A model generated the notes under the pieces. The model ran no database searches, was not told the origin of the DNA, and saw nothing but the letters and a program-made list of their open reading frames with translations. A stretch of 64,000 nt of DNA from Chaetorhynchus papuensis. Taxonomy: Eukaryota > Chordata > Aves > Passeriformes > Rhipiduridae. Where the stretch lies: positions 62,001 to 126,000 of the forward strand of contig VWYX01000761.1 in the NCBI GenBank assembly GCA_013396525.1, written 5' to 3'. A program made the position numbers and the translations under genes. Of the stretch, positions 36,657 to 47,600 are shown piece after piece (the first letter of the stretch is position 1; each line of letters begins with the position of its first letter).

Positions 36657-37589
36657 AACAAGCGTGATGCCTTTCTGAACTAAACTGTAGGATTTATCTT
36701 GGAAGCCCTGGGATTCAGAAGGCATTACAGAAGATGGACTCAAGCCAAGGACCCTGCTCACAATGTGGGAATGAATGAGATTTGGTAATACAGCTCCCTC
36801 AAGACTAAGCACAGTCATGATCTGCAGTTCAGTGTTGAAATGAATAAACACAAACCATTGTCATGCTTTGAATAGGCAAAAGAAAACATTTCAATGAACT
36901 CCAGATTTTTTTAATAATATTTTTTCCTGAGAATTTTATAATTTCCATTCCTAGGAAGGTTTGGAAATCTCTTGATTTTGTCCCCTTGTGAAATAAAAAT
37001 AAGTATTGAGATGGCAGCAATTTTGATGGCAGCTCTAAAAGTAATTTGACTCTAAACATGTATAGCATTTTTTTGGTACTATATTGAAACAGGCTCATGG
37101 GTATAATTGCAGATATGCCAGGACCCTTACAAGACTAACCCCTCAGCTTTCCCTGTAAGCCACGTGATGACTACGTAAGTATACAACAAATCCTACAGGG
37201 GATATTTTATTCAGTATCATCAGAAAGAGGTTTTCTCATTTCTATTTCTGGATCTTGAGTCCCATGTACTGTAATCCCAATTGTAAATACAATCCACCTA
37301 GTTATAACAAAATGCCTTTGTAGAGCACACACAGCCTTTGTTTCAGGGCCTGATGTTAGAGGAGTATAAAGGCTACATTCAAGGCACTCCAGTGTGCAGC
37401 TGGAAAAATGGCTGGAAAATTACTTCCTGGCCCACAGCCAGCACTAAATTTGCTCAGGACATAATGCAATACAGAACGTGAAAGGCTCTGATCCATATCT
37501 GGTCTTAACCTGAAATGGGGAAAACCCGCTACTTCTGTATCTACAATTTGCTACCAGTCACGTATTGACAGCACAACACAAGTCCACGT

Positions 37590-37865
37590 TGCCAGTCAGG
37601 ATCCTGGGAGCAGTCACATGTCCATCCCAGGGCAGTGTCTCCCCCTGGTCCCCATCACCAGGCCTGGTCCTGATGATCATCCCATCCATGGACTAACAGG
37701 GCCCAATGTCCAGGACTGGGGCCATCCCAGTGTCTCCCAGCAGCCCAAGTCCTGGCTGGGGAGTCAGATGGTCCCTGGCTGCCGCATCCTGCCCTGATGT
37801 GGGGAGCCCCTAATGCACCCAGACCCCAGGGAGTCCCCAGTCCCTGTGGGGCCTTGGTGTCATCA
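37590..37865. other. GC-rich patch with degenerate internal repetition
   Basis: About 275 bases markedly richer in G and C than the flanks but poor in CpG. The word CATCCCAG followed closely by TGTCTCCC occurs at 37623 and again at 37733. CCATCC, GGTCC and CCAGG words recur. This looks like a decayed minisatellite rather than a CpG-island promoter. Confidence 0.5.
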
Positions 37866-39379
37866 TGTATAGCCCTTTTGCGAGGCTTTTTAAATTTTAA
37901 AAAAGATGAGTGATCAAACATGCCATTTTCACCTGTTTCTCAGAGTACCTGAGAATCATTACTTAGAATTGAACCCATTACAACTCATTGTAGCTGGAAG
38001 AAATGGAAAAAGATATCAATTCCAAAACAAAACATATTGACTGCTTGGTTATTTTTTCAAAGAGAAATAGGCAAAACAGAACAAGAGAGGGGAGGTCTCA
38101 TCCTAATATATCCTCAGGGTTAGAAGCATCACCTGTTTTGTGGGAGCTCATGTTTTAATCAGATAGTGAAGATTACTATAACCCCTCTGCAAAAAGCTAG
38201 GCCTAAACAATGGGCTGTGGGGTACACGAAGAGATATTTCTTGATGGCCTTTCTAGTACTCCTTGCTTATTCACTGAAGCAGTGATCAGTGATCAGCTGG
38301 TCTGTTGGCTATTGTTTCCTCTGTTCACACTCCAGGGTAATGTCCTACCTTTGGGCTAGAGGATGGATGAAGTCAGTATCTCCATGGCTTTGGGGAATCC
38401 ACCTCTAATTTTATTAAACACTCTCTTGAGCCCAGCAGATCTTCATACACCCAGAACCAAATTTATGGTGAAAAAGGGACCAGCATGTACCTGGGATGGA
38501 CACCACTGGCTGGCCAAGCACAACCCCCTTCAGCAAGGGCAGACAAGGTGGCCTGGAGACAATGACACAATGACTTTACACAGAAGGGAAATTCTGTAGA
38601 CCAGTAAAGGCCACCTCCACCTCCTGCCTCCAGACAGTCCTCCAGCAGAAGGACTGATCTACTCTCCATTCCCTTTGTCGAGTGTGGCATCAGCAGCTGA
38701 GGCACCAGCACAAAGGAGCCAATGGCCCCAGAGAGGGCAGTGGTTTGTATCTAACCGTGGATGGGACTGTGGGGAAAGTCAGTGACTTCTGAGCCTCTCC
38801 CTGCAAGCACTGAGCTGGAGACACACAGTCATATCCTAAGCTCACCCCCAGCATAAGCGTGAGGAGGATGTTTCCACTCCCCACACCACACTCTCCCCTA
38901 TTTTCAAGTCACACTGGACCTGGGGCTGCAGGTTCCCAACACCATGAAAGATTTCACCCTGACATCAAATGTTAGAAAGACGGAAAGATCACAGAATAAA
39001 CGCCATAAATAAATGAAAACCCACTACAAAGCATGAGATATAATTGGAAATATATATCAAAGGTAGGTCAAAGGACAGGAAAGAGGAAGCCTCTTCTCTT
39101 CTGCACTGAGTGAATCACAAGAGAGAAAATTACCACTTAAAAATACTTTACATAATAGAGTGAAAATCAGAACTACTGAATGTTCAGGTCACTAAGGAAG
39201 ATATGTGCTTTAGAATAATGTAAAATTAAACTGCATTCATGACAGCATTGACAAGATTTCCAAGGTGGCGTCGTAGCACCTACATTTACACAAGCACAGA
39301 AAACATCTGAAGATGCTGTGTGCGTGTCGTGTGTGTGTGAGAAGAGGGAAGGACACAGTAGAAAGTTGTGCATTGATGG
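37866..39379. other. Noncoding unique sequence
   Basis: No open stretch above about 82 codons, and no recognised repeat apart from a short (TG)-rich run near 39322-39340. Confidence 0.55.
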
Positions 39380-39966
39380 TGATCAGGCACAGCATTGCCG
39401 GGCAGGGGATTGTCCCACTCTGATCTGCACTGGTACAGACTCAACTTGAGTCCTGTACACTGTTTTCAGTACCACAATATAAAAAATATATTAAGCCATT
39501 AGATGTCCAAAGGAGGGTCACAAGGATGGTGACGTGTCTGGAGGGGAAGACATATGAGGAGCGGCTGAGGTTACTTGGTTTGTTCAGCCTGGAGGAGACT
39601 GAGGGGAGACGACATTGTGGCCATCAGCATCATCATGAGGGGAAGTGGAGGGGCAGGCACTGATCTCTTCACTCTTGTGACCAGTGACAGGACTCAAGGA
39701 AACAGCATGAAGCTGAGTCAGGAGAGGTTTAGGTTGGGTATCAGGAGAAGGTTCTTCACCCAGAGGGTAGTTGGGCACTGGAACAGGTTCCTCAGAGAAG
39801 TGGTCACAGCACCAAGCCTGACAGAGTTCAAGAAGCATTTAGACAATGCTCTCAGGCACATGGTGTGACTCTTGGGGTGTTCTGCACAGGGCCAGGAGCT
39901 GGCCTTGATGATCCTGATGGGAGCTCTCCAAATCAGCATATTCTGTGGTTCTTTGATTCTATGATG
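39380..39966 (+). mobile_element. CR1 LINE, 3' end (CR1-X-like)
   Basis: The copy follows the bird CR1 3' end in order: GGGGATTGTCCCACTCTG with CTGCACTGG (39410s), CCACAATATAAAAA, TGTCCAAAGGAGGG, GAGGAGCGGCTGAGG, TTGTTCAGCCTGGAGGAG, TTCTTCACCCAGAGGGTAG, GGGCACTGGAACAGG and CAAGCCTGACAGAGTTCAAG. It ends at TTCTTTGATTCTATGATG, the characteristic octamer-type CR1 terminus. The 5' end is truncated, as is normal for CR1, and is set only approximately. The remaining reverse-transcriptase C-terminus is full of stops, so the copy is dead. It is the same 3'-end type as the tail of the SINE at 14.2 kb. Confidence 0.92.
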
Positions 39967-41407
39967 TGGACTGTATGAACTGTAATTTAATTTAGTAGGT
40001 TCTCTGTGAGATTTCAAGCTCCAGTGTGACTGTAGTGCTGAGTGCCTTCGTTACTGTCTTTCTACTGCCATACTTAGCTGAAATTCAACGGAATTATGAC
40101 ACATTAGCCTGAGAAACCCTCATTAAAATGAAACTAAATGGGGAAATGTAAAAAGTAAAGTTTGCTGGGGATAAGTTTTTCTACCTTCTTTTCAGGGAGC
40201 TGGAGCTCAGAGCACTGGAATTTCTCCCCAGGGCAAAACAAAAAAATTAGATGTAATTTTGCAACCCTTTAACTAAAAGTGATTTCAAACCTAAGGACTA
40301 CTTTTTTGCAGGAGAGAAGGTATTGCTTCTTTCAAAGTAGAATTAGCCAAGGAAAAAGAAAAATGGCTGTAGAAAGAGGAGAGATTCAAGAATATTCAAA
40401 AGATGATCCAAAGAACAACTACTACCCCAAATCAGAGACACTTCAGAGAGTAAAGATAAAAAGATTCTGAAATACAAAAAAAAAAAAAAAATCAAGGGAA
40501 GGAAGCAGAGGCATGTGTGTTTTTTATTTTGTCTAGTTCTATATCCTTCCTGTGCTAACTGAACTGGAGGATAATTGTCTTTAGAAACCCATATACATCT
40601 TGGGCATCTGTTAACTTTCATCTGTCCTGTATTACTGAAGAGTAGCATATAAATCCAGAACGCTGTAGGCTAGATTTAAGGAATTCAGTGTGTTTAAATC
40701 ACCGTGGTGTCTGGAAGCTTAGGACAGGCTGGGGGCCATTTAGCCCCATTTCTGTGAAGAGATAACAGATATCCATAGGTTATCTAAGAAGTGTCTCAGA
40801 GGTGCCAAGGCTGGGACAAAGACCAGTGGACCAAGAGAAGATGGAACTCACATGTCTATCCTTGAGGTCCCAGTACAGCAACCTGGCTAGTATTCAGCTA
40901 GAGTTAGCCTCACCAGAGCTGAAACAATAGGCAAGAATAATAGGAGAATTACACAGTCATAGTAGTAACTGAGCTTGCAAATTGCATTCATGTTAAGTTC
41001 TTGGTCTCAAGCGAGAATGTCTTCATTTAAATTATATATTGAAATACCACTGCCCTGCCCTCTCCCCCAATCACCACCACTACCACCAGCCTCCCCAGTT
41101 AATAAATAAAAGCCTCATACTGAAGTGCAAAGAGTGAAGAGTGTAAAATATCGACACATTTTGAAGGCTTTTTTCCCCCTCAGCTACCTCCTTTCTGCTT
41201 CATCAGAATTAGCTCTGAGTTTGGGAAATTTGCTTGCTTGTTTCTGCCTCATACAAAGTTTTTTCCTACCGGTTTGTGACCCCACTTCCCTATCAATTAC
41301 TCTTCTCAGTGATCTGAACTGGTTTAAAATCTTGTAATATGGCTGTGATACCAAGGAGGACTCATCCATGGAGGAAGGGAATGTGGAGCTTTCTCTGAGT
41401 GCCACTC
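39967..41407. other. Noncoding unique sequence
   Basis: Short open frames only, including a 63-codon one at 40279-40470 just before the A16 run. No body of a known transposon. Confidence 0.5.
40476..40491 (+). repeat. A16 homopolymer
   Basis: Sixteen A's directly after a short open frame that ends at about 40470. The placement could suggest a retrocopy tail, but the preceding 200 bases match no gene I know and no target-site repeat is evident. Confidence 0.6.
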
Positions 41408-41760
41408 GATCACATTAGGTGTTTTTTGGTTTTCGTTTTTGGTTAGTTGGTTTTGCTTTCGGTTTTGCTTTCTTAGCTAGAAACTTATAATATTAGTCTT
41501 AGCCTCTGGGCAGCAAAAGGACTAAAGGGGAGAACTGGAGGGGACAATGCTTATCTGAGGCGCTCATGTACTGGAGCACACGACCATCAGTTGATCACCG
41601 CTTTGCCACTCGTGTTACAGCTGGCAGGTGTTGCAGTGAGCAGCCCATATCGGGTGGGCTGGATCGCAGTTTCCTGTTCTAGATTCTTCCCTGGGACCTG
41701 ATGCCTATGTATAAAGCTATTTGTTTATGCATCAGGTCCGGAGTGGTCAGAATTCGAACT
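41408..41760. other. CpG-rich left flank of assembly gap, possible young insertion
   Basis: The last 200 bases before the gap hold about eight CpG pairs by hand count, far more than the surrounding CpG-poor DNA. They include a TATA-like TGTATAAAG (41708-41716) inside a hairpin (41694-41739). In CpG-depleted vertebrate DNA, a sharp patch of preserved CpG next to a gap often marks a young repeat that could not be assembled. I cannot name a family or fix the ends. Confidence 0.35.
41694..41739. repeat. Perfect 11-bp inverted repeat with 24-base loop
   Basis: GGACCTGATGC (41694-41704) is exactly complementary to GCATCAGGTCC (41729-41739). The loop holds a TATA-like word. Such hairpins occur in LTR R regions and in small DNA transposons; which applies here is not decidable. 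Confidence 0.8.
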
Positions 41761-42075
41761 NNNNNNNNNNNNNNNNNNNNNNNNNNNNNNNNNNNNNNNN
41801 NNNNNNNNNNNNNNNNNNNNNNNNNNNNNNNNNNNNNNNNNNNNNNNNNNNNNNNNNNNNNNNNNNNNNNNNNNNNNNNNNNNNNNNNNNNNNNNNNNNN
41901 NNNNNNNNNNNNNNNNNNNNNNNNNNNNNNNNNNNNNNNNNNNNNNNNNNNNNNNNNNNNNNNNNNNNNNNNNNNNNNNNNNNNNNNNNNNNNNNNNNNN
42001 NNNNNNNNNNNNNNNNNNNNNNNNNNNNNNNNNNNNNNNNNNNNNNNNNNNNNNNNNNNNNNNNNNNNNNNNNNN
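41761..42075. other. Assembly gap (315 N)
   Basis: Unresolved bases. The true length may differ. Three apparent open frames of 150-160 codons across it exist only because N codons were not read as stops. Confidence 1.
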
Positions 42076-42160
42076 GCAGGGACCGGGTATCCTCGCAAAC
42101 CGAGACTGGCAGAGACTGTAATAGGCAGGGTTTGCATTACATTACAGTGTTTGCATTAGC
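42076..42160. other. CpG-containing right flank of assembly gap
   Basis: Three CpG pairs lie in the first 35 bases (gaccggg, cctcgca, aaccgag), as on the left flank, and then CpG drops away. TTTGCATTA occurs twice, 19 bases apart (42131 and 42150). It is plausibly the other end of the sequence broken by the gap. Confidence 0.3.
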
Positions 42161-44627
42161 CCAGCATTCCCTGGCCATCTCTAGCTGTGAGAGAGGACAC
42201 TGACATTTCAGAGTTGTGAAACCACAAGCTGGAAGCATTTCAAGAAGGAGGCACTTCTTACCCATCCATCACCAACCATCTCCTCTACATTGTCAGTTTC
42301 TCTTAATTTACTTTGTGCTTTTAAAAAGCCCAGTCTTTTTCCACAGCAGCAAAAGAACAAGGCCGTCACCATACCTATTATTCTTAAACTCACTCAGTTA
42401 TAGACATATTGCAGTCTAATTAAAGCTGTGGGTGCCCCACTCCAGCAGTGATCATACTGAGCTCAGGAGCCCAGGACACGACCGGGTGACTAAGCCCAGG
42501 CCAAATAGCTAGCTAATGATTAGTGCAGTTTGCATTTATTTGATCTTTGATAAGGTTGTTTCAGATCATTTTTCAATCATACAATGACAAGGCCATTCAA
42601 AGCAAAATCTAGTACTTTTTGTAATATGAGGCAGCACAAATCTTGAAAGTAGATTAATTACTTTTGCTTTAGGAGAAGGAGACAATAACTACAGTAAAAC
42701 TAGTTATGGCTGGAAGGGAGAGGTCAAAGGAATGAAAAAGATAAAGCACTCTCCTTTAATTATATTTTCCTGTGAAGTCAACGGTGCATTTTTATATCAC
42801 TGTTCTAATATAACAGCAAGGAAGGGACATAATCCAGAGTACCAGTGACTTTAAAAGGATGTGACACCATTAAATGAATTACTGTTTTAGTGGTGATGAT
42901 ATTTATCATTTTGGTTTTGTAAAATGACCAAACATACTTCCATTATTAATATGATTGTACAGTTTTGTGCACAAATCATCGTATGAAATATTGCAAGAAC
43001 CTCAGTGCAGAAGGGCAAAATGTGCCTTCAAAAGCCAAGCAGTTGGGACAGTTTGCAAAGAGTAATATTGAAAGCCTTGTAAAAAATTGCGGGAGATAAC
43101 CATGGATGCTTGTCATTTTACGCGTTGCAACTAATCTAACTGCAACACCTTGAGACCACAGTGCAGATCACAGCGCTGAACTGAATTTAGAGTAAAAAAC
43201 AACTGTCACACCAAAAACATGCAGTTCCAATAGCAAATAGCCTTGAAGGAGAAAGGGCACCATTCAATAATGTGTGGTAATGAATTCCAACTGTACTTCT
43301 CTCATGACAAGCTACATTCCCTTATTTCTGCTAAGCTGACAAAATCTCCATTTTACGATGTTTCTTTCTATCAAATGTTCTTACAAGTTTGTTTCTACAA
43401 TTCTTGCTTAATTGTAGCTTTTCAGCATTATAAAAACATATTATTTCTGGAATGCACATATTTTTCTTCTCTTTTTTATACTATTAAAAAACCCCAGTAA
43501 AACAAAAGGAAGTGCAATAATTTGGGGGAGATAAAGAAGGGAACTGCTTTGCAAATGGCAAATATTTTAAACACTACAATTTAAAAACAATACAGAAAAA
43601 GCTCTTTAAAAGATTACTTTTACATAGGAGCTATGTGAAAATAGATACATAGAGCAGAATAATCTATATTTTAGGGCTTTGTCAATAACAAAATAAAAGA
43701 AAACTGCAATTACATTGATTTGTAAATAATAAATAACTGATGCCAGTCTTTTTTACTCTCTAGCTATTTTAATTTTGGATTATCTTTGAAATACATAAAA
43801 AGTCAGAACCAGAAAGGCTATTCTACCATCTCCTTACTGTAGTATAAAAGGCTTACTTCAGAGCTGTAATAGAATAACCCATTTTTTTATGGAAAAAAAT
43901 GGATCTACTTTTGCTAAAATGGATCTTCTTTTTAGTAGTAACCAAACCTAACATTTACAAGTCTCAGTGTGTGTATGTGGAGGCAATATTTCATATCATA
44001 TATAACACATCAGTTAAAACTGTTGCATCAATGAAATAAATAAAGCATTTCTCCACTTTTTTTTAATTATAAAGCATATAAAGTGCTAACTGCATACTGG
44101 AAACACATCTTGTTTGCCTGTTTGCTTCAGCAGATGTGGTGGAGATAAGGAAAAGAGCACAGGAGGATTAGAGACACTTATGCTACCCTCCCAAGCTCTT
44201 TTCTACTGCTCTCATTAACTGCTCTGTTAAACTGGCTAAAAATGTTTTAGGAGCTTAATGGAAACGGCTTTTCATAATTATTCTTCTTCTCTAAACTTCC
44301 TCTTAGTTGAAGGCGAAATAATTTGGAGTGAGAGGAGATCAGAGGCAAGTCATAGGTTAGGGATTATGAGATTTCCAGGGCATCCGCAGGAGGGTATAAT
44401 CCTCAGCAGGACCCAGCAGGGGAGATTTCTCTGTTGTTGCTCTGTGTGACCACACTGAAGCCCTTTGGGGTGTCTCCCCTGACTGAGCTCAGGCATTTCT
44501 GTAGATTCCACAAGACAACTGATTTTTGCTGTAGGGCCCCAGCACGACGAGTCCACCTGAGTAAAGAAAACAATGACAGCAATAAACAAACTGCATGGGA
44601 AACAGTACACAAAAGCAGGAAGTCCTG

Positions 44628-44661
<34 letters not shown>

Positions 44662-47600
44662 AATGACCGTGCCTGTAATGTCAGATGAATTTACGTGCTT
44701 TTGGACATGACAAAGTCTCATTACATTATTTATTCCTATTCTATGCAGAAATTAGATACTATTGGTTTATCTTTACTTTGCACGTAGCTTCCAGACTGAT
44801 TAGACTCATAAAATTTACCAACCACAGACTATCAGCAATAAAGCAAACTTGGTGAGTTGTAGTTAAAAATACCATGGTTTCAAACTCAAATACAGGACAC
44901 AACAACCAGATGATGTGTAAAGAATGCTTTTGTATAACAGGCTCTGTCCATTGCCTCTGTACTAGCTGGTTTTGCCACAGCTCAGCAACACAAATTTGCC
45001 CTGAGAATGGGGCCTGAGAATGCCCTTTCCTTACAAAGGAAGGGTTCCAGGCAGGACAGTGGACAGGACTGGAACATAATCAGGGTGGCTGCAATGTGAC
45101 CGGGTGATTCAGGAAGAAACAGCTGCTCACCTGACCTTCAGCCCAGTCATGGTATGTTTGGTACAAAGGTCCCTGAATTTGTCTTAAGAAAGCTTGTCTG
45201 GGTGCAGGGTCAGCCCTAACATGGAAATATAGTTCCCTGGCATGCTTAACACTCTAAAACTTAAAAAGAAATTAGAAATTATTTGGAATTCTGAAGGAGA
45301 AGATTAAGGCTCTTGGCACATGCACTGGGAACAAGCTATGTTATGTCCCATCTTGATGTCTAATGACACTAAGTATTATCTTGGATCATGCAATACAGCA
45401 GAACCAGATGGGATGTGTCACTGAAGTACGTGGCAAAAAGCAAACAAAGAGGATTGGAAAAGGGGAGAAAATATGCAGGATATGACCAGCATCCATAGTT
45501 CTGCTTTCTTGCAAAACCATCAGATGTTGAAATATAAAAGAGAAAAATAAAAAGTAAAAACATAGACATATCTTTACTGTAGAAAGAGTAAGACATCAGG
45601 CAACCCACAACTACGCTGATGCATCACAACCATCCAGGCTTCAGAATATGTGTCACTCTCAGCAATGGCCCATGTCTGGAGAGGGACACTACCCAAGGTT
45701 CCTGCTTGTTGTTCCTGCAACATTTTGCTCGTGTTGTAATTTTATTTACCCCAAGGCCTCACTGTGCAGAATACACTGCAATCCCCATCGAGCAGTGACA
45801 GACCCGCAAGGAGACAAATCCTCCAGAATTTCTTGGGGATGCAAAACACATTGCCTGCTGTTGTTCTCTTTGCTTTTTAGTCACATACTGCCTTTTCTGC
45901 TCTGTATTTTTCCCTCCTATTGTTGACCCATGCCTGTCCCTTGCTTTCATAAAGCTGTTACTTTCTCACGACCCTATCTCCTAATACTCTTCATCAGTAA
46001 CAAGCAGAATTTTGAAAGACTTGTTCAAAATGTGATAAAAACAACATTAGTTTTCACACAGGAGCTAAGGGAATGTTCTGCATCAGATCCAATCTTTATT
46101 GGAGAAGGAGAGAGAGGTCTTACATTTTTTGTCGTAAATAATTGAATGCTTTTACTCCATTTTCTCTGAATTGCTACATGGTGTTTAGCTTTGTTGTTCA
46201 GGTTAACTATCTGAAACTAAAGCAGTTCTCAGTGGATTAATGAAATCAACACATTGAATGAAATGAACAGACTCAGGTATGTGTTATTTTGGGGTTTTTT
46301 AAGATGGTGGAAGGCTTTACAATGGCTTCTGCTGGCTTCCATTCCATGCAGCACCAGCTATTAATATGCAGGTGGACTGTAAACTCTTCAAGACCAAGAT
46401 GCCCTGCTTCTATGTGGCTGCAACAAACTGACCATGATCCTCAATCTTCATCTGGCTCCTGTTCCAAACCAGACCATGAGTCTGGAGACAGACTGAACAG
46501 TTCAAGCTCCTGCATGGTTTGATTTATCAGAGAGTATTTGCTTTGGGAGTTGAGATCCTTGCTCTTTGCATTTGGAAATAATTACTGGTTTTGGGGCAGA
46601 GCCATCTGTTTCCATAAGACATCATTCTCTTTATGGGATCCAACAAATTATCTCTGTTTGACTTCCACAGGTCGGCTCTGAATTTACACACGTGATGAGA
46701 GAGGCTGTGCTATTATGTATAAATATCTGTATGTACAAGTCTTCATTACAGAGTAGAAACCAGATGAAAGCTGGTATTGTTTCAACTTGAAAAAAAAATT
46801 CTAATGATTATTCAAAGGAAGTGCAGTGATTTCTGAGGAAGTGATCATTTGACTACATTCAAGAAAGCATCTCTGAAGAGTATCTGTAACTACAGTCTGG
46901 TTTGAATCATATTATAGAATAAAATCATCAGATAGACTGTAGTGAGAGTAGTGTAGACAGACAACTGATCTTAGTCAAGACTCCTTACTATAATATAAGG
47001 AAGCAGAACCATCAGACATCTTTTACAAAATATATAAAAATGTTTGCATTGAAATGATAAAATATATATATGAATATATATTCACTTTATTGAATGTATA
47101 CTTCAAAGTGTTTTCAGTGCTTTTCTTCTAATAAATGTTTTTCTCAGGTCTCTGCTCTTGTTGAAGCCATAAAAAATTGTTGTCCTTGATTAAAAACATT
47201 TGCACAGTCTAATTTTAAAAACTTTTAAGTTTTCATCTTCTTTCATGGGGAACCTCTCCTTCAGCCTAATCACACTCGCTTCAGCCATGTTGATGCAAGG
47301 AAAAGCTGTGACAGCCTTCGTATGACCCAGTAAGAGACATGGGTCTCCTCTCCACGGGCCCTTCCAAGCCAGTGCTATATCCTGCCATTCAACCTAATGT
47401 TTTCTCCTTTAAGGGATTTTTAGAAACCATTCTGTAAAATATCTTTTTTTTTTTTTTTATGTCTGCTCTTCAAAACAAAACAAAGTGAAAAGGATTGCTC
47501 AAAAGTTAATGTAAGCCATATTTCCACATTTTTTGCTGAGACCAGCCATTTCCTCAGAAGTGAAGTTCTGCAATTTCCTCTATCTTCAATCCTCCTTGCT

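Larger units (their letters stand above)
35457..37589. other. Noncoding sequence with homopolymers
   Basis: This holds a G11 run and a T21 run, listed separately. The other open frames are short and unrecognised. Confidence 0.5.

Noticed and set aside
39584..40017. - strand open frames of 84-99 codons
   Set aside because: They are antisense shadows of the CR1 3' end.
41679..42203. Three open frames of 150-160 codons
   Set aside because: They run through the 315-base assembly gap and are open only because N was not counted as a stop.
44350..44721. Open frames with His-Thr or Cys-Val runs
   Set aside because: The runs are translations of the (TG)15 microsatellite.
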